A program made the translations under genes and the position numbers. Below are positions 10,093-21,664 of a DNA stretch of 64,000 bases, one piece after another (position 1 is the first letter of the stretch; each line of letters begins with the position of its first letter). Below the pieces are notes generated by a model. The model made no database searches and had not been told where the DNA came from. It was given only the letters and a program-made list of their open reading frames with translations. The stretch is from assembly GCA_023101725.1 (NCBI GenBank), contig JALJCO010003910.1:1-64000 (forward strand), written 5' to 3'. The stretch is from Atherinomorus stipes. Its lineage: Eukaryota > Chordata > Actinopteri > Atheriniformes > Atherinidae.

Positions 10093-11210
10093 TTATTTTC
10101 AGCTTTGTAAACTTTGTATTTATGACTAATCCATCTATAGCTCAGCATTGCGGTGAGCAATGATCTACTGTGTCATTAGAAAAGAACAACTATGAGAAAA
10201 CCAGGAAGCTTTGCTGACATTTACTATGGCTGACAAACTGATGAAAGACAAAGACAATACAAAGTATGAATAGAATCTAATCTGCATTTGAAAGCAGTAC
10301 ATAAAAACAAAAGTATGACCCTTTAAAGATATTATTTCCACATGAGTACAGTTATCAAAACAATTTCTGAACTGTACCTGTTTGTACGAGACACAAGTGT
10401 GGGAGGTGCAGTGATGAGAAACACATGCTATCAACTAGAAATGAATTATGACAAGAAAAGATGAAATTATCTGACTGATGTCCATGATGTCTTTTTAAAA
10501 AAATAAATATATAAAGTGGGACTATGAATGAGATTTTTTTTTCTTTTTCTGATCAACATTTTCATTGATACTCTATTTCATTTATTTCTTTTAAGAGACA
10601 AACAACTCATATATGAGCATTCACCTAAAAAGCTACAAGACATGATCAGTGACAGCTCTTTTCTTCCTATTTATCTCAACTGCTTTCCTGATAAGTCAAG
10701 TATATAGCCTCTTTTCTTCCTTCTTAGTTTCTCTCATTAGTTTCTGCCTCATTCTCTTTTTTAGCACCTCTGGCTCCTCTGTTGTTTATTGCTTCATTGC
10801 CATCCTGGCACTCCTTTTCGCCTGCCTTTTTTCTTCATCCAGGCCTGCAGGATGTGTCTGAGTGTTCTCATGTTTTGCACTGAGTGTTTATTGATCATGT
10901 GCATTGTCCTATAAATGAGATCAGAGTCTCAGAGTTTCCAAACTGATACACAAACGTCTGCAAACTATTATTGGATCAGCTTGGGAGTTTTGTACATACA
11001 AGAGTGAAGAGCGACCAACACAATCATGCTAGTTGACTTTTAACCACTTCTGATTGAGGAATATGATGCCATCTCACAGCAAAATGTGACCAAAGTGGTG
11101 ACAATAATGAGGAGATACCAAGCTGTTGTAGCTGGATCTTCCACACACAGGAGGTAAGTGTAAAAATAGCTAACGTGTGCTGTTTATACAGTTTGATCTG
11201 GCAAGATACA
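10093..11210 (-). other. dlgap3 upstream intron, nothing else recognised
   Basis: AT-rich intronic DNA with short homopolymer runs. No coding exon or inverted-end element was found. Confidence 0.5.
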
Positions 11211-11286
11211 CAGTGAGGGCCCAGGCAGGATTCGATCCCACAGATATCTGGGTGAGAGCCATGCGTGCTCACTCGTCAGCCAAAAC
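11211..11286 (-). repeat. tRNA-like repeat, copy 1
   Basis: On the minus strand the copy has a box-A-like TGGCTGACGAGTGAGC and a box-B-like GGATCGAATCC about 30 bases further on, the spacing of an internal RNA polymerase III promoter. It matches copies 2 and 3 over some 75 bases, and homology with copy 2 continues past the tRNA-like part (CTTGCC). The anticodon-like arm is mispaired here. It is a tRNA-derived repeat, not a functional tRNA gene. Confidence 0.6.
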
Positions 11287-11302
11287 AGTAACTTTGAGGC
11301 CG

Positions 11303-11400
11303 GGTAGTTGGTTGGCTGACTGGTGAGCATGCATGACTCTCACTTGGGAGTCTGTGGGATCGAATCTCGCTTGGGCCCTTGTTGTGCACCTTGCCGTATT
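11303..11400 (+). repeat. tRNA-like repeat, copy 2
   Basis: Box A reads TGGCTGACTGGTGAGC and box B GGATCGAATCTCGC. Between them GACTC and GAGTC form a perfect 5-bp arm with an 8-base loop, where a true anticodon loop has 7. It lies head-to-head with copy 1 about 20 bases away. No CCA or 7-bp acceptor stem was found. Confidence 0.6.
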
Positions 11401-11581
11401 CTGGCGTTGTCAGCAGGATCCATGTGACACTGGTAAACCGTCCATGGATTTGAAATTGGTGGCAGCCTGTGTAAAGCACAAGGATGTGCTTGTGGAAAGA
11501 GGGGAAGATATGTGACAGTGTGGGGTCCTGTCACTATGCCTCCAAGTGATCATGCGCCCTGGCTACTTGGCCACAGGGATA

Positions 11582-11663
11582 TCCCTTTGGCTAACTGGTA
11601 AGTGCGCATGACTCTCACCCAGGAGTCTGTAGGACTGAATCCCACCTGGGCCCATGTTATTTA
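11582..11663 (+). repeat. tRNA-like repeat, copy 3
   Basis: Same structure as copy 2: TGGCTAACTGGTAAGT as box A, the GACTC/GAGTC arm, and a decayed box B (GGACTGAATCCCAC), followed by CTGGGCCCA. It has the orientation of copy 2, roughly 280 bases downstream. Confidence 0.6.
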
Positions 11664-12882
11664 GCTGTGTTTCCTAAAATGTTTTTGCATTTAAAAAAGT
11701 GCATTAAAATTGAACTTGTTTCTTAAAAGTTGTGTTTCATGAAGTGTTTTTTGTCTTCTTGTGCTTGAATCAATGTTTCAATGTTGTGTTTTGTGTAATG
11801 CAATACTTGATTAACATGTTCTGCTTTGTAACAGGTTTTTTTTTTTTTTTTTAATCCTGTTTTTAAATGTGTTTTCTGCAATCTTTTTCGGTTTTATTTG
11901 AAATGTCTTTTTTTCTTTTAAGATGTTTTTATTCAATCTTTTGGTTTTGTTGTTTTCTTTGGTCAAATGTGAGAGTTGTAGCATGAGTCCAGTGTCCAGG
12001 TGACCAAGATAAAAGAAATCAGCCGTTGGCTGAGAAAAATACAAGTCATGCAGAGAATGCGATCTTCCCCAGAAAGCAAACGCATTTAGTGAAATCAGCA
12101 CAAACTGTTAGGCTGCTGCAAGAACATGACACAATGTAGGCCTTATCATCCCTATGATCTGGCTGCTGTAAGTACAAGTAAACACGATGTAAACAGGACA
12201 GAGATTACTTTTGGATTACCTTCTCCTCGGCACATTGATAACAACTGAGATTACATTCTAAATGTGGTAATCATAAACTATTGGACTGACATTAAATGCC
12301 TCTGCTGTAATCACATCCTCTATTAACCACCTCTTCACTAACTATAATGAGTCACAGACACACACAACTGGTTCATAATGCCTGCAAGCATTTCCCATCA
12401 TTTCTAAATTTGATTAGATTAAGATGAAATTAGTTGATGAGAGCCAGAATGAAGCCGTTTGGCTGGATCAGATTCTCTGGGCTCTTGTGAGTGCATTTGC
12501 GCATGCGTTTGCTTGCTTTCACACAGATATGAGAGATGAGGGGACAGATGCTGGGATAATTATTAAATAAAGCGTGGCCTGTTTGCCTTGATTGGGTGAA
12601 TGAGAGGCGCAACAGAGAAAGCTCCCCCACAGCTAGCTGTGTCATTGATGTAGCCGTGACGACGGGCCTCTTCAAGTCTGATTCCTACCGTGAACTGATT
12701 TCAGACAGCCGTAACACCTGGGTGGTCTGTGCCACCTCTCATTTATGATGTGTGTGTTTCTTTGAAAAATATTTCACCAGTGAGATTCTGGCTTTCACAG
12801 GTTTACATTAACTGCCTGAAACACCTTGCTTGTGGTTTAGGCTTTTCCCCCACTATTATTTACATCATCATTTAAAACCTCA
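11664..12882. other. Gene-free stretch, no feature recognised
   Basis: T-rich simple sequence dominates 11690-11960. The part at 12430-12690 is less repetitive and could be conserved non-coding DNA, but I cannot test that here. Confidence 0.4.
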
Positions 12883-12910
12883 CTTCAGGGATTAATAAAG
12901 TATTTTTCAT
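12883..12910 (+). mobile_element. L2-like LINE 3' tail fragment
   Basis: The segment contains GGGATTAATAAAGTATTTTT, differing by about one base from the 3' end of the large LINE at 60196-60217. It is a minimal remnant of the same family, too short to exclude chance completely. Confidence 0.45.
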
Positions 12911-13029
12911 AGTTCCTTTTGTTTTCATCACCATAATACAGCTAGATCTAACATTCTATCTGATCTCTTATAAAACATATTGCACATTAGATGTGTTTTT
13001 CATTATTGAGTGTGGTGACTGCCCTTTGT

Positions 13030-15740
13030 CCTTGTCTTTATTGTGCCGTATGTCTGCCTGATGGCAACAGTTCAAACAGAGAATATCCAGGATGTGAATT
13101 GTGCTTAATAACACTCTGTGCTGTTTTGAGGCAGCCACATCTGTTTAGTTCTTCAAGTGTTTGGATAGGATGGTCGAAAATCTTTCGAGCTGTTTTGATG
13201 ATCCTCTGGAGAGCTTTCTTCTGAGCCAATGTGCTTCTGCACAGAAATGCAGTACGTTAAGATGCTTTCAATGGAGCACGGATAGAAGGACACCAGCAGT
13301 CTCTGTGAAATGTTGTTCTTCCTTAATCCTCTCATGAAGTGCAGTCTGCTGGGCCTTTTTCAGCTCAGAGGTGTTCACATTCGATGCCAGGTCCTCCTCA
13401 ATGTGGACTCCCAGGATGTCTGCCATCCTCTCCACGCAATCCCCTGATGTTCAGTAGCATTATGTCCTCTCTTTTCCTGCTGAAATCATTAATGACTTCC
13501 TTGGTTTTGCAGGTGTTGAGCAGCATACTGTTACCACTACACCACACGGTCAGTCACTCCTCTTAATCCCTACAGGTGGTCTCATTACCCCTCGAGATAA
13601 GTCCTACCACTGTGGTGTCACAAGCAAATTTGACAGTGGTGTTACTGTGGTGGGTTGGGGTGCAGTTGTTGGCGTTAGCCCACAGCCCTGTGGGAAGCTG
13701 GTGCTGAGGTTGAGGGCTGTGGATGTGTGGGCTGACTCTCACCTCCTGACTATGACCAGACAGGAATCTACTGTACTGATCCACATGCAGGTATGTAGGA
13801 GACCCAGGTCCACTAGTCTGACAACCAGTCCGTGGGGAAAGATGGTGTTAGATGTAGATCTATTAGTCCATGTTAAATGCATAAATATTTAGCCAATTCC
13901 CCGTCTCGGCCACACTAGTCTATCGTTTAAGGTTCCCCTCACCAGATATTTTTGTACACGGGTAAGTGCACTGTCTAATTCTTGAATCTCTGGTTCTTGG
14001 ATCGGTGTAAACTCATTAGGCATTCAAGAACCAAGTTTGGTAAAGAAGTGACGTAATAACGAACGCACAGTGCCAGCATCGGTGACCACTTAGAGGTATA
14101 CAATAGCAAGATAGAGGCGAATCATTCAGCCATGACATTGCTACTGCTTATTTTACATGTGAAGGCGCTTGTAAGGATCACACAAGATCAAACAGCCATT
14201 TTTGTTGACTTTGCTCAGTAGGTTGCAGATAAAAATTTATCTTCTTGCTTGTTCTTCTATGTAGGTATAGGATGTACATCCAGGTCAGAGGTGAGTGTGA
14301 CTCTTTTGTTTTTTCGCGCATGCCTACTAGGTTGGGGTTGCACCAGCGGGGGGAGGGGTTGTAAATGATGCATTGTGTGTGTGGACAGGTATGAGGTTAG
14401 GTGGGATTTACCCTGTATACCCTTAGCCGTGTTAGCGTAGAAGTAGCCTAATGGCTACAGTATACTTCTCCGACTACATATTGTGTTATCCAACTGCGTA
14501 ATGACAGAGACCCCTCCAGCCTTCATAGTTCTCCATCATGGTGCTGGATACGCAGTGCAATTTCTTGCCCGATCAGTAGGCATCGCTACACAAGACTGGC
14601 CTACTCATTTGATGCCTATGGTTGGTAACATAGGTGGTTATTTTGCTTCCGGTTACAGTGAGCAACGAGAGAGAGAGAAGAGAGAAAGACTGTTGTTGTT
14701 GTTGAAGCTGAATAACATTGAAACAGAGAAACTTTTGATGCAAAAATAAAGATGATGGGGAGATTTTGGTATTTCCTCACTTCTTTGGCCAAACGTTCTT
14801 TGGTTGGATTCATATCGGTGTCTTCGTAGGCTAGCTGGTTTAAAAAACGGCGCTGTTAGTTTTTACGTTGTGATAGACTAATCACAGCCCTTGCCGTCTC
14901 CATCGTCCCTTGACGGAGTGACGGATACTTAAAACATATTTTGTGCAGCCCTCCGTTGACATAGAGGGCTCTCTGTAAACTACATAGAGCACTTTACGGA
15001 TGACTATAAATTTCTGTAGGCTTTAGTCCACAAAAAGTAGCTGCATGTGGATCCCCTCAGCTCCAGGTGGGACAGTGCAACATGGAGGGATATGTTTTCC
15101 CTGTAAACAGACTTGTGTGGGTCAAAGGTCAGTGGGAGAAATGGCGTGATGAGACCCCGAGCAACTGGCTGGTTGTCATTTCGATTGGTGATGGCGGGTT
15201 TATTGGACAGTCGGACTGTGGTGGAGGATTTCAGGCAGGGAGGAACCAAAGATCCTGATGAAGACTTCAGCCAGCTGGTCCACGCAGTCCTTCAGTACCA
15301 GCTGCCTTCCTAGGATCAGTGGTTTACAACATGCACCTCACTGTCCTCCACCATAAGGGTGGTGCGGCTGTGGGCCTCAGGGTGGTGTGTGGCTACATCT
15401 AGTGGCTCCACCTTGAAGCGGGCAAAGCAGAAATTCAGCTCCTCTGCCAGTAATGTGACATATTCAGCAGCACCGAGGTTAGTCCTGTAGTTGGTGAGCT
15501 GGTGGACTCCCTCCCACATCCGTGTCCTATCATTGCTGTCCAGGTGGTGCTTGATCCACCTCCTCTGATGCCTCTCTTCAGGCTGGATCGAGCTGTGCTG
15601 TGAGAGCCTTCCTCCAGACCTGCAGGCAATCTACCTTTCCTTCAGCAGATGCTGGACTTCGAAATTCATCCAGGATCTCAGGTTTGGGTAGACCCAGGTG
15701 TGCCTGTCCACCGTCACATTATCCATGCAGTATTAAATGT
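13030..15740 (-). pseudogene. Decayed LINE ORF2 (RT and linker), split by other DNA
   Basis: The minus strand carries scattered blocks of a non-LTR reverse transcriptase. The linker before the RT is at about 15316-15519 (MWEGVHQLTNYRT, EELNFCFARF). The active-site region near 13630 reads VKFACDTTVVGLISRG, where families have FADD, so the first catalytic Asp is now Cys. Thumb blocks near 13270-13330 include NISQRLLVSFYPCSIESIL, and the C-terminus at 13038-13229 reads HPGYSLFELLPSGRHTAQ. Frames shift repeatedly and the RT fingers are missing, replaced by about 13870-15000. The copy is dead. Its sequence differs clearly from the LINE at 57-60 kb. Confidence 0.8.
13870..15000. other. Unassigned DNA inside the decayed LINE
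   Basis: No RT blocks are readable here although both sides are LINE-derived, so it is probably a secondary insertion. I could not define inverted ends or a target duplication. A frame at 14483-14749 has a low-complexity Arg/Glu tail and no domain. Confidence 0.35.
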
Positions 15741-18700
15741 CACACAAAACACTGTCAGTGAACAGTTATGACGGACACACAGTTACAGTATTATTCAATG
15801 CTTTAACCATGGCTCAACTATAACTCTGAACACTTTATCAAATAACTTATGACAGATTTTTCACAGTGTATTATACCAATGTGTGTGTGTGTGTTTAGGA
15901 ATAGACAGCAAAGTGAGCAGCGCTCACCCTGAAGGAGTAAATTAAACCATGTTCTGTTTATTATGAAGTCTTTTGCTTTGGAGCACGCTGCCGGTTAGGG
16001 GCTGTCAGTCACAGTGACACACATACACATGCCTGAATTTATGACTGTGCACAAACCAACATGAGGCACATATGCATACTTAGACGACTGAAGGGATCTA
16101 AAAGACACGAATGAATGTTGGCTGTCGCTTATTTTCATGTTCTTCTTTCTATCCGTCATCCTGTCTTCTCTCCTTGCAGTCTTTCTCCCTGACCTACTTC
16201 AATCCATCCTCCAGTCATGTCTCAACCCGCCACAGCTCTTACCCCTTCATTGTTTTATTTTATTTTATTTTATTTTTTTGCCACTTGTCAGTCCGTCTGG
16301 CTCTGCACCTGTCAGCCTCTTTGCTGAGTTAATTACAAAGTTTGTTTCCATTCTATGTATCTTGACCTCAACTCATCCATCATCGCTCTCCGTTTTGCAT
16401 TTCTTGATAGACAATAACAGATTAAAGTTTCAAGTTCACACATTTTACATGACAAATTATACACAAAGACTTTCTTTTGTTCTTTTTTAGCCTCCTTTTG
16501 TTCCACAATTTTAGATATCTCTTCAAATGACAGAAAATTGCAATATGATTGCACTTCAATTATTTGAGCTCATCCTACTTTCCTCCCTCCTCTTGTCCTT
16601 TTTCATTTTCTTTGGACATTTATATTGCCCTTTGGTTTTCTCAATGTCACTTGAAATATTGAGAAACAGCTCAGTTGGAGCTGTTCAACATGCTTTTGCT
16701 GTTTAACAATGCTTGGAGTCGACAGAGATTATTACAGAGGCTTCAGTCTGGAGCAGTTTCATTTTAATATTCATGCGATCATGCCAGCTGCTCTGACCCA
16801 CTTTGCCAGCAGCTGAGTCTGCCTGCTCGCTGCACTGGGTCAAAAGGTGCTTCGCATCAGTGGAATACTGTAAACTCAACATCTGGAAAAGCTAACTTGA
16901 TTAATGCTTTCTGATATTTGTTTTTGTTCTTCTGGAACCAGTGCTCAAAGAAATTAATGATAGATTTGCATGAAAATCAGTGGGCAGGAACATACTGAGC
17001 TAATTACAGAGCCTTTAATTAGATTCAAATGATAATCCAATTCTGTGAAACACAAAACTTGCAGCGATAATAATTTAGCCAGCAAATGCTTATGCTTTAC
17101 AATTTGCACAAAAGACTCAGCAAGACATAAGACATATCAATTAAGAGTCACACATATAATAATGAGAGATTTTGAATAATTAAATAGGCTACAAGTAAAC
17201 CCACAGACAGTAAAGAACTGCTTCAGAGCTACTTCCTTGTCTCTCATTGCTTGTGTTTGGCTATTTGAAATAGATAAGGTTATATAAAAACAACAAAAAC
17301 ACAAGGTTAGACTTTGAAATGATAAAATACATTGAGCTTGGTTAGCCTGAAATATCCATCATTCCTTGAAGGTTACCCTATGCTAAACAGAAAACAGCAT
17401 CAAACAGTAACATCTCACAATTTTTAAGCATTTGTAAATGTTGTGTGACTAAGCTATTCATTGTCTCAGTGTGAGAAAACTGACTGTAATGATGTCCCAT
17501 TTGAGACACAAAGGCTTCTTCTGAGCCAAAATTAGCAAACAGAGGGAATGTTTAGTTTCATTCAACTTAGCCTAGCCTAGCATAAATACTGGAAAAAGCT
17601 GTGCTGATTCTTTGTACAGTAAGAGTAACTAAATCTGAATCATATTCCTTTAATCCATAAAAAACATAAACAAACAACTACCTAAAAGATTAAATCAAGT
17701 TCTACAGGGGCTAAAGGCAAATAACGAGCTAAATCTTAGCAAGCTGTCTGTCAAAAGTGAGGGCTTAGTAGCACAATGTACACGTTTCAGTATTTTGCTC
17801 ACACACCACACAGTTAAATAGGAGACAATAGCAGACAATAGTTAAGATGAGTCTGCTAGAGTCTTGGCTTTTCTAACTCTGCGAGGTGGCTATTGTATGT
17901 CTGAATACTGGCTTTGTTTGACAGCAGATACAATGAACCAAGCTGCAGCATGGTCAGAAGCAGATATGTCAACCCATTTATGACGAGGGGTAAACTGCAC
18001 TGAATTCTCACAGAATGTAGTCAAACAATGGTGAAGTTTTCATTAGCATAGTTTCTGTCCGTGTGCTAATACAGAAGACTTGAAAGATAAAATTAACTAC
18101 TGTGAGCGAAGAATGGAGTGAAGGACAGACAATAGTGAAACGTGTGAACATGTGATTGTCTCATTTCTTTTCAGTGTGCTCCTCCTGCAGGCCAAAGACA
18201 TGCATGCTAGGAAACTGGCACACAAGCTTAAATTGCTTTCCTTTTTGCCATTAATGATCTATTTTAATTCTTCCACTGCTTTTCTCTGACATGGATGCAC
18301 ACACAAAGAGCATACTCTTGTGCTGAAGCTGGGTGACTACCGTAGCTAAATCATGATGATCCAGGGAAGATTTAGGCTGATGCGAAAGATGGACAGATGG
18401 AATATTTCAAGGGTGACCCACTGAGTTTGGCAACATGCTGTAGTTCAGCTGTGCACATTCAGGGAAGAGTAGAAGGCAGATGTGGAATAAGTAAGAAGAA
18501 ATTACATTTTTGGAAACAGAAATTTTCGGAACAAATTTGGAATGACACTGTAGCAGAAAGCGTTTTAACAGGAAGCATGAGAAGTTAATTGAGGGTGCAG
18601 ATAACTTTACATTCAGGCAACTGCTGGTGAAGGTAGCTGACATGCCAGTGAGGGGGTAATATAATCATAATAACTGTGAGTAAATAAATGGGTGGAAATG

Positions 18701-19013
18701 AAAGAGTGAGGGAAGCAAAATGCATCAAGAGAGACAGAAGGAAACCGTTGGAATGAGAAGCAGTGGGGGGTTTGATAGTAAATGTGTGTGTGTGCAACAG
18801 GGATAAAAATGATGGGCACAGCACAGGGGAAATATGCTCCCATCATAAGGGCAGAATTGAAGAGTGCCTAGGGGGCATTTCCTGTCAGTCAAACTCCTCC
18901 TCTTGCCCTGTTTTTCCTTCTCTCATCCCTCCTTCATTCTTTGGCAACAACCTGCTTTTTCTTCTTCTGCTATCTTAACTTTCTGTATTTACATTTCCAC
19001 TGGTTACTTTATG
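15741..19013. other. Gene-free stretch, possible conserved non-coding DNA
   Basis: I see no element ends and no coding exon. The part at about 16660-17060 is complex, non-repetitive sequence with several homeodomain-type TAATTA/ATTAG cores (for example CTAATTAC near 17000). It looks more like regulatory DNA than repeat, by impression only. A short GT run lies near 15880. Confidence 0.35.
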
Positions 19014-20588
19014 CCTGCCGCACACGAGAGCTTTCTGTTGAGCTAAAAGTCATTCGAGGCCGTTTGCTCAGCAGATAGCTCGCTGTGTGTGCCTGATTTT
19101 TGGTGAGTTTTCTGCCTCATGAGACCTTGAGGTGAAAATCAAACATGTTTGACATTTTTTGCCTCGCAAGGGGAAAAACTCACTGTGTGCGCTTAACTTG
19201 AGCTGTCCGCTAAATGCAGAAGTTCTAGTGACCAATCAAAACGTGTCCGCAGATCACATGATTTCAAGATGGCCACTCACAGGCCACGTAAAATGTCCGT
19301 TACATTTTGGAGGATAAATTGGTGGAAATACGGCCAGACTATACCTGCTTATTATGATCTTTTGTCGGACTTCAAAAACATCCATCCAAATATCCATCTC
19401 TGTCTAAGTTTCATCCAATTTTCTTACATGACTTCTTCTTCTTTTGAGTTTAATGGTGGTTGGTAGGGGTGTAATGACATCTTGTGCCACAAGATCTCGC
19501 AAGATTAAATTTGGCAAGATTTCTCATTTCATGAAAATGTTGTCTCTCGGGTCACCAGTAGGGGGCAGTAATGCGGCTTTGAAACGTCTAGTCTGCCAGA
19601 AACTGACAGAGGAAAAGCAGTAGCGGTAGTCTGCTGCTAACTTAATGAATTTGTTGTTATACTCAGTGAGTTTTCAGATCCCTCTAGCATTTTTTTTCAA
19701 TACAGCGATAAGCAACAAGTCTAACGACTTTTTCTGGTGGTATTGGAGACTAGCTGATCTCACCCTGGCTTAGTGTCAGATATTAATGCCTATTAATTAA
19801 AAGTATGGAAAAAAATAATTTAACATTACTGTAGCAAATTGTAGACTGTTGATTGAAAACCAAACTAGTGTCTCTGTTTGCACTTTTCAGACTGTATATT
19901 GACAGCTGTACTTTGGTTGCAGTTTTGCACTTTAAAACTGTTTGTAACTGTTATATAAAGACATCAGATTTTTGCAAGCCATATTTTGTCATTTTAGTTT
20001 TCTCAAAAGTAATGTGAAAATATCATCTCGTCTCGTTCTCGTGGACCCAATATCGTGTATCGTCTCGTCTCGTGAGTTGATTGTATCGTTACACCCCTAG
20101 CAGTTGGCGAACTCATAGGTGCATCACCGCCGCAACTGGTATGATTATATTACTGCACAGTATGTTGCATACGATTTACTAAATAAAAAGACAAAATACA
20201 TAAAAATTTAATAAGATAACACAATTCAGTCTTTAACAAAAAGATCCTCAAAATTTTTCTGCCTTCAGTCATTGGATCTTTTTGCAAAATATCAATCAAG
20301 TTTTCTAACGTGATGACAAATGGCTGCCATCTTCAAATCATGTGCTCTGCGGACGTGTTTTCATTGGTTGCTAGAACTTCTTCCCTCAGCAAACAGCTCA
20401 GGTTGAACGCACAGTGAGTGTTTCGTCTTGCGAGGCAAAAAATATCAAACATGTTTGATTTTCACTTCAAGGCCTCGTGAGGCAGAAAATTCACTAAAAA
20501 TCAGGCACACACGGTGAGCTATCTGCTCAGCAAACAGCCTTAAATAAGTTTTGCTGTTGCTCAGCTGAAAGCTCTTGTGTGCAGCAGG
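19014..20588. mobile_element. Long-arm foldback DNA transposon
   Basis: The left arm, about 19014-19275, pairs with the right arm, about 20325-20588, over roughly 260 bases at an estimated 80% or more. Termini read CCTGCCGCACACGAGAGCTT and, reversed, CCTGCTGCACACAAGAGCTT. Shared internal blocks include AAAATCAAACATGTTTGA and GTGTGTGCCTGATTTTT. The interior holds the hAT MITE at 19464-20099 and no recognisable transposase. No clear target duplication was read. A fish Harbinger-associated motif (TTCTTCTTCTT then a GGTGGTTGG core) surrounds the inner insertion. Confidence 0.8.
19464..20099. mobile_element. hAT-type MITE inserted in the foldback element
   Basis: Ends read TAGGGGTGTAATGACAT on the left and, reversed, TAGGGGTGTAACGATACA on the right. 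The flanks GTGGTTGG (19456-19463) and GCAGTTGG (20100-20107) match at 6 of 8 positions, as for an aged hAT target duplication. Removing the element restores a continuous host sequence across the site. The 636-bp interior has no transposase. Confidence 0.75.
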
Positions 20589-21037
20589 TTTTGGGAGAAA
20601 CTGGGCCCAACACTTGCAAGACTGGCACAATATTTCATACAATAGCAGACTTAAATTAATTCTCAGGCTAGTTTTCCTTTGTCTGGGATTTTGTATGGAG
20701 GCAGTACACAATATCAGAGAAGCAACAAGCATAAAGTCCATTTAAAATATTCAAAATCTACACAATAAACCTCACAGTAGAACCCTGTTGATACCCATTA
20801 GTTTCCTGTCAGGCTCTGCAATGAGCTTGCTGCTGTTTTCACTTCCTACTTGGTTGGCTTTAGGCACCACAAGTTATGTTGCTCGGTGTAAGAAACCAAT
20901 CTGCATGGTTAGGGTTTGGAAAATTTTATGGCTGCTACTATTTCACCATTTACAATGACAGTGGGACATTGAAACATCCCCAGAAACGGCTTTGAGAGAA
21001 ACAGTAGTTATAGAGATTGGGCTGGAACCAAAATTAA
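20589..21037. other. Gene-free stretch, nothing recognised
   Basis: Ordinary AT-rich DNA between two elements. Confidence 0.4.
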
Positions 21038-21664
21038 GGCTCATTCATGCTCCTTTTCCGTACATAAACCAATACGTCTGTTTTTAAATGTTGGCAATGT
21101 TCACTGCCCCCATACTCCCATACATCCTTGATATTGGCATGGTTGTTTAGCAATACATCCACTATACAGATCTGGGCATTTCCACATGCCAAGTTTGGAC
21201 ATCGTACGTGATGACGTATTTGCGGGACAAATCGTTCAGCCAGTGATAGTGCAGTCATGGTGCACTAGTGCACCACTTCTGGCAGAAAAAGGAGGAACTT
21301 TTTCATGCCCGCATCTGTACGGCAGAGTAAGAGTTAACCTGCACATTTTGATGGTTTCAGACAAAAGCAAACATGGCAATGGTGGAGATTATATGATTGT
21401 CTTATACACGCTCTGTAAAAGGTAAAAAAGGCAGCACAGTAGAAAGGAGAGCTTCTATATGTAGAACCATTCAATAAGTGGCAGCTTCTTCTTCTTTGTT
21501 CCTTTTGCTGGTTGCTTGGCTGCTATACTGCACTACACTGCCCCTATGGTTGCCAGTGGTACTACTCTACTTGCTCCATGAAAATGGAGCAAAATATGCA
21601 CATGAAGGACATAGAAAACAGGCAGAAGACTTTCCCTGCATTTAACATAGATCATGAATGAGCC
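21038..21664. mobile_element. MITE with 13-bp inverted ends, Harbinger-like
   Basis: The termini are GGCTCATTCATG on the left and the same sequence reversed on the right. The flanks carry TTA close to both ends, consistent with the 3-bp TWA target of PIF/Harbinger, though the exact first base is ambiguous. The interior has no transposase. Confidence 0.65.

Noticed and set aside
11211..11663. Functional tRNA genes
   Set aside because: No acceptor stem, 8-base instead of 7-base anticodon-like loop, and box B decayed in one copy.
16111..16490. 117-codon hydrophobic frame resembling membrane segments
   Set aside because: T/C-rich DNA yields Phe/Leu/Ser runs. No start context, no family and a simple TTTTA repeat inside.
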